A stretch of DNA of 64,000 bases, taken from Craspedostauros australis (lineage: Eukaryota; Bacillariophyta; Bacillariophyceae; Mastogloiales; Achnanthaceae). Positions 18,640 to 31,800 of this stretch are shown piece after piece. The stretch lies in the NCBI GenBank assembly GCA_026770025.1, contig JAMXDE010000007.1, forward strand, positions 248,001 to 312,000, written 5' to 3'. The position numbers were made by a program, and so were the translations under genes. The notes beneath the pieces were generated by a model. That model was not told the origin of the DNA, searched no databases, and worked only from the letters and a program-made list of their open reading frames with translations. The stretch's first letter is position 1, and each line of letters begins with the position of its first letter.

Positions 18640-21250
18640 GGCTTCGACATCTCCCCGTGCATAGGTGTGTGCGTGTATGAGAATAGCAATGAGGGTGGAA
18701 TGGGTGCACGAGCAAGACTTGGTTGCTTGGTGTTGGTGTTGGTGTTGGTGTTGGTGTTGGTGTTGGTGTTGGTGTTGGTGCTGTTCCTCTCGTGCGGAGA
18801 TGTGGTCACGGTTTGTTGGCGTGTGACCACAATTGGTGTTGTGGTCATTGGCAGGATTGGATTGTCAATGTGAGTCCCTAATTGGATTCTAGCCAACATC
18901 TGTAGTCTAGAAAGAAAAGATACCTTTGTTGCCAAAGACCAAAAAACTTTTGGCGAGCGAGAAAGGCTTCTGTCGCGCGTGGCAGACAACAATCCAACAG
19001 AACAAAAATGGACACGAACATCGCCGACCTCCTCAAACACGCACGCATGTGCTCATCGCACTAGTGTTGGCACAACCACCAGGATGGATCGCTCTGGATA
19101 GGATGCTCTGTAGTCGTACCATACGGCTGATGCGGTGGGTCATGGTTGCTGGTTATTCGCAGCGTGGAGTATTATCCTATCCAATAAATCCTCTCTCTGC
19201 TCGTAGTGATGCGGTGTTTGGAAGGAAGCTCTTGGAGGACAGTCTCTCTCATCCGTCATCCCCAACCTGTGTCTCTGTCCCTTTGCTTTGCTCTGCGAGG
19301 ATGACATGTTCTCCGCTCTGCCTGGAGAGTCGGAGCCTCCGACGTCGCCATCACGTTCGCAGCTTTCGTTTTCGCATCCCCAGAGACAGGTATAAGTGTT
19401 GATCAACACGTTTGGAAGCAACACCGCCATCAGCGTCATCGTCATCATCATCGTTGTCAACGGAGCGAAGACTCTCTGTCTGGTCGTGATCTATTCCAGG
19501 CGAAGCATCGGAGTTGCAACCACATCCATGCCACCAGTTGGAAGAATCCTGACGCCGTTGTTCCTTTTTTGGCCAACGGAAGCTGTTGGCTTTCACTGCA
19601 TTGGCCATCACGATCCGCGTTCACAAGATTGTTCGTTCTGGTTTTGAGAAATCACTCTTGCGCTTTTCCGGCCTTGCCGTTGTTGCAGTGGGGAAACTTC
19701 GGTGATCGCCAAATTTTCGTGCCGACGCGTAAATCAACATCAACGGTTGGGCTGTATCGGGCCTTCGCCTGTGGTGATCTTGACATGGTGCGCGATGTCG
19801 AGCGTGCAGAGGACATTGTTGTGATGGCGTATCCTATTCTGTTGTCTTCTGCCGTTTGGTGCAGGGCAGCATTCCTTGGCTCTCTCTTCGGATAGAGAGC
19901 AAAGTATGCAGATTAATGTAGAGTATTGCAGTAGTGTAGGACTGGTCGAACGTTGTTGGTGTGTTACGAGCAGATCGTCGCGTAGGCGACACTACTCGTG
20001 CGCTACTCAACTGCCACCGTCGCTGCTACCTCCTTCATCGTCACCCCTTCGTCCCGAACGCAAACATGCACATGAAGATACACGAAACAGAAACGAGACA
20101 TGCGCATGCCAAATACAGATGGTCCGTATGTGCACCTTTGCGTACGGGAACCAAGTCTCCCCACCAAGCAATCTTCCTTGTTTGTTCGTATCCTTTGGTC
20201 GCCTGCTGATTTCGATTGCTAATTCGGCTTCGCCTCATCTGTGTGTTGGTTGTTTCTGGATCGATCCAATGCAAGGGACAACTTGAAGCAACACGAATTG
20301 AAGGTTGGGCCAATCGTTTTGGATCCTTCGATGGAAGGGTTGGAGGTTGTCGTGCAGGAGTCGTTGGACGAAGGGCAGCGCACTCGGATCTGAAACGTGA
20401 GGGTGATGGCTGTCCAAGATTGAGGGATCGTGGCACCACCTCTCTTCGGAATGCAAGATACAAGTCCCGGGTTGGGTGATTCTTATGGTCCACCGGCGTG
20501 CTTCTTCTAAGTACCGAAAATGATATATTCATGCTTGTATTTTGCATTTATCGACGAATGTTAAGTATCCATGTCTTTCGTCGGTTTGTTTCCGTTGGGA
20601 AAAACTCGCAGATCGGCAGCGCACAATTTTTCGCCCAAGGAATCAACTTCTCGTAAGTGCCAGAGTCACAGGGTTGTGCGGTATACGTAAAACTGTAGCG
20701 TTGCGTACTGTACCACGAACAGTGGCACGGTGCGGATGCGTCTCGGAGCAAGCATGGCACGAGCGTGTACAGGTGTGGTACACGTGTACGCCCTTGTATT
20801 TTCCGTCTTCTTGTCAGTGGCAGAAGCCGGAAGAGCGACGACACTGGCAACTCCAACAGTGACACTTATTGAAAGGCGCGAGTTCGAGGCGCAGTGGTGC
20901 AAGAAGAGTGAACACAAGAGTGAGGCCCATCTCCCTCCACCTCCACTTCCTCTAACTCACTGAGTGCGCGGAACACACACATACAAACCCCACGAGCCTC
21001 ACAAAGCACACAAACACCAATACTCCGTGGCAGTCGCTCTCCTTTCCTTCCTCCCTCCACCCCTTTGCTCTGCTCTTTCCACATGAACCTGCGACAACAA
21101 CAAATTCCCACAACATCATCAGTTCACAAAAACCAAACTCCCTCCAACTCAACAACATTCTGCAGCAATAGCAACAGTCTTACCAACAGTATTGCCAGCA
21201 CCAACAATCACACAGTACAGCACAATACAGCACAGCATAACACAGCAACC
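18640..21250. other. Long intergenic region
   Basis: 2.6 kb between the divergent sulfotransferase and cyclin genes. It holds a perfect (TTGGTG)9 repeat at 18727-18780 and TAGTCGTAC at 19111-19119. Many short frames of up to 168 codons occur on both strands, none with a recognisable domain. The last 250 bp are CA-rich and probably the cyclin 5' UTR. Confidence 0.5.
18727..18780 (+). repeat. Hexanucleotide microsatellite (TTGGTG)9
   Basis: Nine perfect tandem copies of TTGGTG, about 90 bp upstream of the sulfotransferase ATG, so probably within its promoter or 5' UTR. Confidence 0.95.
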
Positions 21251-22444
21251 ATGCCAAAGATCGAGTTCTCACCACTCACGTGCGCCGATTCACGCACGCA
21301 CAGCAGCAGCACCATCTCCTCCACATCGTACTCTGTGGATGCCACCCCCGAGTGCGGCTCCAGCCCATCGTCGTCGCCGTCGATGCCTGCCGCCAACGCA
21401 TCAGACGACACAGAGCTGGTGCTGGATCAGCTATCCATGATCCTGCACGCGGAGATGTCGTACCACGTGCCCAGCATCGAGTGCAGAGCCACGCACATCG
21501 AGGACGACCGCATTCCGTACGGCGAATGGCGAAGGAAGATCTGCCAATGGTCCTTCAAGGTCATCGACCACTTCCGCCTCGACCGCAGCGTCGTCAGCTG
21601 CGCCATGAACCTCTTCGACCGCTACCTCGCGCTGTCCACCAAGTCCTACAACATGGACACCTGCCCTTGCCCGGCCTGCCAGCGATCCGTCGACAGCCGC
21701 ACCTTCCAACTCACAGCCATGACCTCCCTCTACATCGCCATGAAGCTCAACTCCGAGAACGGCTGCGACGCCGTCGCCGGCTCCAGGCGGCTGAGGCTGC
21801 ACTCCTTCGTCGATCTGTCGAGGGGACAGTTCACGGGCAGCGACATCCTCGCCATGGAGCGCGTCATGCTGGCGGAGCTCAGGTGGAAGGTGCACCCGCC
21901 GACCCCGATGAGCGTCGTCTCCTACCTGCTCAGGCTCATGCCGCAGGCCCACGCCGTGCCCCACACCTGCCGTCAGAGCTACGATCTGGTGCTGCACGTC
22001 CTGCACGAGCTGGCCAGGTACCTCACCGAGCTGTCCGTCTGCCTCGGCAGCGCATGCAGCTCGTACTCGCCGTCGCAGGTGGCCTACAGCGCCATCCTCG
22101 TCTCCATGGACCTCCTCACCGACATGGCCCTGCCGCGGCAGGTCCGCGATACCTTCAACGCCGGTGTCGTCGCGCTGTCGGCGTCCGGCAACGGCACCAT
22201 CCTCACGCCTCACGACGAGGCCGTCCAATCCCTCATGCACAAGCTGCGCAACTCCTTCTGGCCAGAGATGCTCATGGATGATTGCGAGGCCACCGATCTG
22301 GGCCATCCCATCTCCATGGCGCGCGACTTTGGTCTCCTCGAGATCGGCACCTGCAAGCCGACCGCTTGGCATCCCAGCCCCAAGTCGGTCCTCGACGATC
22401 CGCAGGTCTCGCCTACTTCTGTTTCACGCGGAACCAGAGTGTAG
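21251..22444 (+). CDS. Cyclin, resembling diatom-specific cyclins
   Basis: 397 residues from the ATG at 21251 (context AACC-ATG). The frame is open further upstream to an ATG at 21083, but that stretch is low-complexity and CA-rich, like untranslated leader. A Ser-rich N-terminus (about 60 residues) precedes a cyclin box: ILHAEMSYHVPS, then WRRKICQWSFKVIDHFRLDRSVVSCAMNLFDRYL, the helix MTSLYIAMKLN, and LEMERVMLAELRWKVHPPTP-like text (here DILAMERVMLAELRWKVHPPTP in two parts), followed by a less conserved C-terminal box. Cyclins activate cyclin-dependent kinases. The W(R)..C.W...DHF.LDR pattern is close to the diatom-specific cyclin group. Odd: a Cys-rich insert (DTCPCPACQRS) in the loop after the first conserved helix. 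Confidence 0.88.
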   Translation: MPKIEFSPLTCADSRTHSSSTISSTSYSVDATPECGSSPSSSPSMPAANASDDTELVLDQLSMILHAEMSYHVPSIECRATHIEDDRIPYGEWRRKICQWSFKVIDHFRLDRSVVSCAMNLFDRYLALSTKSYNMDTCPCPACQRSVDSRTFQLTAMTSLYIAMKLNSENGCDAVAGSRRLRLHSFVDLSRGQFTGSDILAMERVMLAELRWKVHPPTPMSVVSYLLRLMPQAHAVPHTCRQSYDLVLHVLHELARYLTELSVCLGSACSSYSPSQVAYSAILVSMDLLTDMALPRQVRDTFNAGVVALSASGNGTILTPHDEAVQSLMHKLRNSFWPEMLMDDCEATDLGHPISMARDFGLLEIGTCKPTAWHPSPKSVLDDPQVSPTSVSRGTRV

Positions 22445-24284
22445 AGGAAGAGGAGACAAATGCACGCACGCACTACAGAGTGCGGGTATAGCATCGTATC
22501 ATATCATACCATACATGCTTACTCCACATACCCGCACCATACATGTCATCGGCGGATGGGGATCAACGATGTCACACATCGAACGTCCACCCACCGATCT
22601 ATCAATACGTCAACGACAGCTTGTAAAAAGCTGACCGTCCAATGCACACACACATACTTACGGGCAACTGCCACTGGCTGCTTCGGTGCTACACCAGCAA
22701 TACTCACACGCAAACACACAAGCAACACAAACACAAACAACCCCTACTTGTACAACCTCCATACCCCACACATACTACATGTACGATACATCACAATCAA
22801 CATGGGCTCCCAGTCCAAACTATGTCAACATGCGCTGACGCTGAAGTCATGCATGTATGCAGGAATGCTCTCCCACAGGCACAGCATCCAATCAATGTTA
22901 ATTCACATCACTTGATGATGACAACCCAACTAGACAACCCGAACAAAATAGATGACAATCCAACTCCGGCTCATTCCACCCTTCTTGTTGTTGTCCCACA
23001 TGCGCATGCGAATTAGTCGACATCACATGTTGGATGTGAGAAACCTCCAAACAATTAGCGCGCTCATCATCGGCATTCACCCCACAGACACAGACCGCAA
23101 CTGACCCGGACAACGCGCCCACGTGTTCATCCTCGGTTTTTATTGTTCACATCCCTTCCCCCACTCACAAGAGAGAGAGAACAATTCTTCGTCCGCAGCC
23201 AATGAGGTGGGAAATTTGGACATTGAAGGAAAGCGAACCAACCGTGTTCGGCACCAACCCCTCTGTCGTCGACATCATCGTCTCTGTCTCCATGGGCATG
23301 GCAATTATGGTAATGCCGTGGTCCTACTCTTTATGATAGCCACCAACCAACCGGCTATCGTCGTCGTCGTCATCGTCATTCCGCTTTTTGTCCATGTCGT
23401 GGACCAGTAGACCATCAACCTACTCGCCCGAACACGACGATACCACGCCACCACACCATACGGCACGGTGAGATGCTCGTCATGACCTTGAAGGACATGA
23501 CGCAACCCAGCAAACAAATCCGAACGAATGCAAAACCACACATCCACAGATACGGCATGCAACTACGCCCGCTGACGATTGCCGGAATTATCCCCATCTT
23601 GTCATCGCGATGGACAGCGTTCCAAAATTGTGGCAGTTCCTCATTTTTTCATCGACCGGCGAAGCGAACGGATATCCCATTCGTGTCTTCATTGGCTCAA
23701 CAGCGTTGGGTGTCCGTTTGATTGGCATCCATGTGACACACATCGTGTGGTTTGGCGAGCATGTCTATACGACGTGAAGGAGACGTCGTATGTGACATGT
23801 ATCATAAATAGCCAATCATGAACGTCTCAACAGAAGTGGCGTGACACACAACATCTGCTGCCGCCTGTTCGCGAAGCATTTTGGATTCGGTCGGTGATGT
23901 CTTTGTGACGGCTGTCGCGGAAGGCGTTCTCATTCTGCGCTCTTTGCTGTGTGAAGGATACGAACACGACATCGACAGAGAGAAGAGACGAACATGCGAT
24001 GGTGCCAACCAACCGCTGTCAGCGAATCCGCCCAAGTGGATGCTTGTGAAGGTCATCGTCTCTCTCACCAGTCAGCGAATTCAATTCAAGTATTTCAATT
24101 CAAGTAATTCGATTCAAGTAATTCGATTCAATTCAGTTCGATCCATCAATCCGTTGACCTGCTCACAGACCAATCGATCGACCATCCATTCATCCATTGC
24201 TTCCCATCACCAGAGTCCGTAGAGTGGAAAGAAAGGCATTGACCATCAGTATTGACTGACCAGTCCGTATAGTATTGGTGAGAC
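22445..24284. other. Long intergenic region
   Basis: 1.8 kb between the cyclin and the E2-like gene. No frame has a recognisable domain. A 14-bp tandem repeat lies at 24080-24136, about 150 bp before the E2-like start codon. Confidence 0.5.
24080..24136 (+). repeat. 14-bp tandem repeat upstream of the E2-like gene
   Basis: Units TTCAATTCAAGTAT, TTCAATTCAAGTAA, TTCGATTCAAGTAA and a diverged fourth copy, head to tail. Confidence 0.85.
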
Positions 24285-27200
24285 ATGAGATACGCAACCA
24301 CCATCATCCCCGCGAAGGCGCTGGGGATCATCCTGCTGATTGCTGCATCCACCACGGTCCCTCTGCTGGTCGAATCCTTCCTTTTGGACCATCATCAGCC
24401 CAACACCAACCATCGTCGCCATCACGGCTACAGCTACGGCTATTTTTCCCAGCAACGAGTTGCCACGGGCACCCAGAATGGCACACCAATACAGCATGTG
24501 CAGCATGCTGGTGCTCGCAGCAATCCATCCTCGACTGCACGACATGTGCTGCTTTCGAACTTCTTGGTCACGTGGAAGTTCCCCAAAACGAAGGAGGATG
24601 ACGATGACGATGGCAACGGCGGCAGCGGTGAGAAGAAGAAGGGTTCGGGTGTGCCATCGGGCGATTACATGAGCGCCCTGGAGCAATCCAGCCAGGAGCC
24701 AGCAACGTGGGATCAGGACACGACGACCATGCTGCAGGAGCAGGACAAGGAGGTGCCGGCGCCCTTCCCGCCTCCGCAGGCCTTCGATGCCACGCCGTTC
24801 GAATCGGTGGATGCGAACGGGCGAGTGCAGGCACCGACAGATCCACCTCAGCGGGAGCAGTTGCTGCAGCAGGAGCAGGAGCAGCAACATCAAGCGCAAG
24901 AGATGGAGCTGCAGCATCAACAGCTGGAGCTGCAGCGACAGAAGCATCTGCAGCAGCAACAGTTGGAGCTGCAGCGCCAACAGCAACGCGAGCAGCAGCA
25001 GCTGGAGCGGGAGCGACAAGAACTGCTGCAACGACAGCTGGAGCAGCACCAACCACAGGTTCCGCTTGGGCAGAGCGAAGCTGATGCTGGGAGCGCCAAC
25101 AGCGATAGCAACGGCAGCAACCAGGCATGGCCGCAACCGGATCAGCCAACGACCCCGCCACAACCACCAGGCAGGAGAGAGGTGCCCAACATCCTGGCCA
25201 ATACTCCAAACGCCAACGGCAATCAAATTGGAGAGATTCGAAGACAAGCCCCACGGTACCCGGTGAGAACTCCGCGCCAGAACCCTTATCACACGAAGAA
25301 ACCCACCCGAGATGATATGTTCCATACTCAGACGATCCCCTTTGGCTACAATGCGAGACCTCCAATGGGGAACCAACCACCCAATCAAGGCAACGCTACT
25401 CCTAACCCCGCTCGTGGGGGTACGGACATGCAAGTGCAGGGAGCAGTACCGCCGGTCGCACCTGAGCCGGACGTCGCCGTCCCGCCACAGCAGCAGCAGC
25501 CCATGGTGGACGAAAGTGCTGTATCGCCAGCCGGTAAGTTGGAACGCAGACTTCATATCAGCTCATACTCACGTTGCAGCGCAGTGTAGTGCAGTGACGT
25601 GACGTGCAGTGTCGTCTATCTTCATGATGACAGCATTCGGCACATCAACCACAACCCAGCCACGTGCGCTACATACTTGACTTTACAATTGCTCACGCAA
25701 ACGCGAGCGTCATTCTTTCGAATTGAAATCATGTCCTCTGTTCCCCTCTTCATCTCAACACACATGCATAACATCACCATGCATTCCCTTCTTCCGGCAC
25801 GCACCGGACAGCAAGTCAACATGAACTGACATACGACAACATCGACGACCCAACTGAATCATCCGAGGCCAAGGTCCTGGAATCAACGGGCTTCAGTTTT
25901 GATTCTGTTGCTGGCGACCAAGGCGACGAAGGGGAAGAACATGATGCCGGGGATGGAATGCCATTCTTCATGCAACCAGCTGCGCAAGAGGCATTCCATC
26001 GATCATATCCATCGTATCGTGAGGATGCCGATGGAGAACCAGACGCAGCCTCGACAACATCGAAGGCCGCAGCTAGCCACATCACCCCCTCCCCACCTCC
26101 CTTTGAGTATGACACATCTGACGATGAGGACGCCAACGAGGAATCTGAAACAGCGAAAGCATCAGATACGCACACATCTTCCGAAACAACGCCCGTCGCA
26201 ACGACACCAGGGACACCATCAGCAACGACACCAGCAGTGACATCGGGAACCGATGAAGAGCTCCCACCCGGCGCTGTCCGATCAAACGACAACCCAGAAG
26301 AAATCGAAGTCCCGACACCAACATCAGGACTGTACGAGGATGTCTCAGCCTTGAAGCATACCGTGTCAGCGTTGACGAAGGTCGTGTCAGCACTTTCCAC
26401 TGATCTGTCACTCGTCGTCGTCCAAACGCAAGAAGTGGCAGCCGCAGCGCAAACCCCGCCACCACCTCCGCCTCCAAGCAAGCTTGAGGAGAACTTCGGG
26501 AAAGTGCTGGAGAATCAGCTTGAGATCACGAAGCAACTTGGCCTGTCCGTTGCGGAGCTGCGAGGCATTCAGGAGCAACAGGGGGAGTTCATCCAGATCA
26601 TGGCCCAGAATGACATGGAGATGACCACGATGCTGACCACTTTGCGCGATGACGTCGGCGAACTCAAAAGCAGCATGCTGGATTCGAAGCAGTATCAACT
26701 CTCACTTGCGCAGAGGCTCGAGACCTTGGAGGGACTCGTGCGCATGAATTCACAGCGAATCATTCAAACAGATGGGAACACGAGGCAGCTGGCCATCGCT
26801 ATCAATGCGACTGCCACCAAGACAAACAGCATTGAAGCGAAGCAGCAATTGTTAGCATCGTTGGCAACCGCGGCAGCAGCAGCGGCGGCAGCAGCCAAGG
26901 TTCCGGTGGCACCATCCAATGCATCCGCAACAGCAGCCACAACGACGACAAACACGACAAACACAACGAAGATGGTAGAAACTACAGAGACGACGGCATC
27001 ATCTGAGGCAAAGGAAGCACCATCGAAACCAGCCGCGCCAAAGCGTGCGGCCACACCGCAAGCGTTGGAACTGATCAAGAAGAACAAGCTTGACATAGAT
27101 GAGATTGAGGGTTCTGGGAATTTCGGACGAATTGTGGTGGATGATGTGAATGATTTCTTGAAGACGAAAGAAACGGTCGGCGAAGAGGACGACAAGAATG

Positions 27201-28015
27201 ACAAGCTTGCAGCAGCAGTTGACGCAGCGGCAACAAAGAGTGTGGGAAACGAGGAGAAGGAAGACGAAGAGACGAGCGGTTTGGAGCTGGATAGCATAGA
27301 GATCCTGATGCCATCTTTCACACAAGTACCGCTGCAGGATAAGTTCGTTCGATTCACGGAGAAGCAACAAGACATGGCATCCAAGAGCGAAGCATCGCTG
27401 CAGATCCCAACATTCCGTGTCAGCCGCGAAATCAAGATGGACAGGTTTCATGCGCTGTTCCAGTCGCTGAAGTCTGAAGGAGTTTCCGTCACCTCCCTGC
27501 TGGCAAAGGCGGTTGCCTTATCCGTGCAAGAGCATCCCGTCATCAATAGTTCATTTGACGAGGGCGGCGGGTTAATGTACAAGGGAGACATCAACGTCGC
27601 CATGGCCGTCGCAACGCCAGATGGCGTCATCACGCCGACGATCAAGAACACGAACCTCAAGAGCGTGCAGGAAATCTCGACGATGTGGAAGGACCTGGTG
27701 CGCAAGGCGAGGGCAGGCACCTTGCGACCGGAGGAACATCAGAATCGCACCATCACGATCACCAACCTCAGCATGTACGATGTGACCAACTTCGACGCCC
27801 TGCTGGAAGAAGGGCAGGGCACGGTCGTTGCCATCGGCGCGATGCAGGAGAAGTTCGTCGAGTCGGAGGACTCCATGCTGGGGTACGCGGCGAGCAAGAC
27901 CATGATCGTGACGGTCGCCTGCGATCATCGGCAGATCTATGGCGCCGACGCGGCCTTGTTCCTCACCTCGCTTGCCAGCATCATGGAGAAAAGGCTCGAT
28001 GCCTTGTTGGAATGA
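24285..28015 (+). CDS. E2-type 2-oxoacid dehydrogenase acyltransferase without visible lipoyl domain, plastid type
   Basis: Two exons, 24285-25533 and 25812-28015; the intron (GTAAGT...ACAG, 278 bp) is phase 1 on both sides. Product: 1150 residues. Residues 1-30 are a signal peptide ending VES-FLLD, with Phe at the junction as in plastid targeting of diatom-like algae. Next is a Gln-rich stretch (about 185-260), then acidic and Pro-rich linkers and a coiled-coil-like part (about 635-770). Near 829-866 is the E3/E1-binding domain (ATPQALELIKKNKLDIDEIEG, read in two parts, then GRIVVDDVNDFL). The acyltransferase core spans about 921-1150, with H1122 in DHRQIYG. Tyr in place of the second Asp of DHRxxDG, and GQGTVVAIGA, are typical of plastid pyruvate dehydrogenase E2. 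No lipoyl domain or DKA-type lipoylation site is visible anywhere. Confidence 0.82.
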
Positions 28016-28829
28016 GTGGGAATCATGTGCAAGTGGCCTGTCATCCAATACGCTGCGAGCAGCGAGTAGCGCGCAGCTCGGAACTGGGGGGAGAGCCGAG
28101 AAGCGATACAGCAGCGTGGTGGATGCTCGTGCTCGTACCCGTAGAGTATCGTGCTATTTGTACCCGCGCGGGTACGCAGCGTGAAGAATCCGTCGAGAAC
28201 CTATCGGCAGCCACATGTTGCACAGTACGCAATGAAGTATAGTGTAGTCGTACAACTCGTATTGTAAAATATTACATGTGATAATAGGAGAATAATCAAC
28301 AGTGGTGCGAATGATACCTGCACTGAGGATGAGGGGAGTTGTCTGGGAGCCCCAGCGTATGCCTCGCTCACGCGTTCTCATGTGTTGACACCAGGCTTGT
28401 TCCGTGAGAGCGTTGCACCTTCGCGGTTCTCAAGTGGTTTCGCACAACACCGTGAACCACAACATCGCGAGTGTGGTGTCCACCCCAGATCAAACACGCA
28501 ATGAAGACACAGCTCCAAGAGTATTCAGCATCACGCCACTGTGCATCCACCTTCTCACAGCAACACATCATACCATACACACAAGAGCTTCATCACAATT
28601 AATAATTCACACGAGCTAGCCTGGTTAATTGTCGACGCACGCAGACGACAGCAATGATTGGTGCTGCAGCCACGAATCCAGGACGGGTGGTCGCAGAATG
28701 CATTGCTCCGACTTGGCACCGTTCCTTCCATTGCCATTGTTATTGCCATCGCAATGGCCGTTGCTGCTATTGTCGCTGCTGCTGCCGTCGTCATCATTCC
28801 CACAACCATCGCAAGAGGGGATCAGCATG
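28016..28829. other. Intergenic between convergent genes
   Basis: Shared 3' region of the E2-like gene (+) and the importin gene (-). Contains TAGTCGTAC at 28245-28253. No gene is supported. Confidence 0.5.
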
Positions 28830-31800
28830 TTACTGAAGGGCCGGGAGGACTTCGTTGAGCTTTGCCTTCACCTCGTCCTCCACCTTGCTGGTTGGTGCCA
28901 CAGCCTCTGTGAATATTCGCTTCAGCTCCGGCTTCTGGGCCACGGCATCCGGGTGGTTCATCTGGACGAGTCCGAGGAGGCAGGTGTATATGGTCTCGTT
29001 CTCCGTCATGTCCGTCTTCAATGGGAGGAGCTTCAGCATGGCTGGGAGGACCTGTGGCATGGGCAGGTTGTTGGGGCACGCCATGATCATTCGGGCGATG
29101 GCAGCGGCGGCGTTGTCCACGCATGCCGCAGATGTCTCTCCGCCTGTAGGGTTGATGTGAAACAACGGTTCCAAGGCCTGCAGGATCTGCGGGTAGTTGT
29201 CGACGACGCGTTCCTTGAGGTGTTCACAGCACACACCGGCGCAGAAGGCGGCGTTGCGCTTGACGTCTTCGGATGGATCGGCGAGACCGGCCATGACTGC
29301 CGGGAGGAAGACTGTTTGCCAGTGCTCAAAGATTGCGCCTTCGAGTTCTTGCGCAACCTCGCTGAGCCATCCGAGGGCCATCGATCGATCACGCGGAGGT
29401 CTTGAGGATTTTGCGTATTCGCAGATGGCGGCGAGGAATTGTGGGAGGTACTGGGCGAACTGTGCTCCCAGGATACGTCCGAAGCCGCCGACCAAGTCGC
29501 AGGCGGCCTGTGTCACGATGTCGTGATCGTCGTCGTCCTCTGGCGATTCACCGTACAGCTCGTCTGCTGTTTGGCACGGTGCCGCCTTGATGAGGAGCTT
29601 GTGGGTGTTCTCCATGCACTCCTGTGCGACTGGGAGGAGAGCGTGCGGTCCGCAAAGTTCGATGACGGATTGGATGCCTTCGCATGCCTTTCCGACCGTG
29701 GTCTTGTCGTCGTCCTTCATCAAGGCGATGAGCTCGGCCAGTACGGCAGAGACGATGGCATTGGTTGGCTGGTCCATTGGGTTTGGACCAGTCACGTCGC
29801 CCTTGGTCCACTGGATCTCGCCGTCGTGGTACGCGGAAACGCATGGCACGACGAGATTGGGCATGGCATCTGCGACTTCGCTCTTGATGAGCGGATGCCA
29901 GTTGGTCGCGGCCTTCTGAAGGACCTGCATGACGACCTCAAGATGCGGGCAGAACGCAGCGCCGGTGTGGGCTGCCATCTCACCCACGGCAGTGATGGCA
30001 CCCTTCTTGACTTCGAGAAGGGCGGTGCGGACATGCAGCACGAAGTTTCCAGCGCCTTCATCCTCGTTGTCGGAATCGTCCAAGTTGTTGAATTGTCCAG
30101 CCTGTGGGGTTGTGAAAAGTAACGATTGCAACTCACGCTGTTAGCCAAACGAATGAAGACAGGCGCGAAGTCAGTGTGGTATCCTGTTTCTCTCTTTCGC
30201 TCTCTCTCTCTCTCTCTCTCTCTCTTTGTTGCACATGCACACATGCACACGCACGCATGGAAGCAGGCAGCAGGTATTGCACAAACACACAGAAAGCAAA
30301 AGTCGCGCACCCATGCAATGCAATGCTGTACGCATTGTACGTTTGTGGATCGTGTTTGCTTACCCTCTCAACTTCTTCGGCTGGCTCCAATTGACCTTCG
30401 TCGGTACCGATGACCTGCACCAGGTGCGGAACGAGCTGCGGCAAGGCGGGGGCAAATTCCTCCTTCATGACCTTGGCGAGGTTGGCGAAGACAGCGTAGG
30501 CAAACTCGTGCAGGTCGGTGGAATCGCGGGTGAGTCCCTCGCAGGCACATTCCATGGTGGCCTTGAAGTAGGGGCGGAAGGTCTCGCGTCCGACGGCGAT
30601 GGCCATGTGTCCCATGCACTCCAGGGCACGCCCGCGCAGGGAGTACAGCTTTTCTTCCGTCAGCGCCATGCACTTCGTCATGAGCGTGGCGACGCCTCCC
30701 ACGTAGGGGGTGAATTCCTCCTCGGCGGCCACGGCTGTTGCAGCGAGCGCTGCCACGGCCATTTCCTGGACGCTGCGCTTGGTCGTGCCTTCGAGCATCT
30801 GGGCGAGCTTTCGGACGAGGGCGTCGAGCAGCGGTCTGACAGCCTCAGGTTCCAATCTCTCGCAAAACATTTCCAAAACGTAGCACGATGTTGCCTGGAC
30901 TGCCACCTGGTTGTCGTCGAGGAGCTTGAAGACGATCGGCAGGATCTGATCGGAGTAGGACAGGACCTCCGGCTGGCAGTGTTCGGATATCTGTCCGAGG
31001 CAGAAGCAAGCGCATTCCCGGACCTGTGCGTCGGAGTCGCTGGCGGCATTCAAGACATGCGGCATGATTTCCTGCAGGTGCTCCCGGAGCGGCTCGGAAC
31101 AGCCTTCGGCAATGACGCCGAGCCCGGCGATGCCCGCTTTTCTGTGATTGGCCTGTGGAGAAGTCAAACGCTGCACACATCTGGACACGGCCGGTTGGAA
31201 GATGTACTTCTTTGGGATTTCGCACGCCAGCATGTCGAGGGTTCCCTGCGCCATGGAGGTTTCGGATGGCGAATCGAGCTCCGGATCGTACTCATCCTCG
31301 TCTGCGTCCTCCAGGTCCTGCCTCCAGGCCGGGTTGGACTCGAAGAGAGCGCCGGCGGCGGAGTCCGGGGAGTTTTCAATAAGCGCAAAGAGAGTTTCGA
31401 GGACCTGGGCGAGGAGCTGCTCGTCCTTGCCGAAGGTGCGTGGCTTGGATTCTGCGAGGGTGGCGATGACGAGGGCCGCGGAATCTCTGACGCCCATCTC
31501 CAGGTCCTTGGTCTGGATGCATTCGAGTCCGAAGTGGACCATCGCGATGAGGTGCACGGCAACGGCCTGGGAGGGCGAGTAGGCAAGATCGTAAAGGACA
31601 TCGAGAACGGTGCTGACCAACTCCTCCTCGCTGTGCATCTTCCTCTGCTGGCTGGCCACCTGCAGGATGGGTGGGATGAGACCGGCGAAGACCTCGACCT
31701 CCGGCTCGTCGGCCAGGTAGGAGAGGAGCTGGCCGAGGGCCTTGACCGCCGCCCTCTGCACCTTGGGATCCTCGGTGGGGACGAGGGCCTTGGCGAAGAG

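Noticed and set aside
20041-20547. 168-codon minus-strand frame upstream of the cyclin
   Set aside because: No domain, no codon-bias contrast with the opposite strand, and overlapping frames of similar length on both strands.
21431-22372. 313-codon minus-strand frame opposite the cyclin
   Set aside because: Antisense shadow of a clear cyclin box.
24246-25556. 436-codon minus-strand frame with Leu runs opposite the Gln-rich exon
   Set aside because: The Leu runs are complements of CAG/GCAG Gln codons. The plus-strand exon splices in phase to the E2 core.
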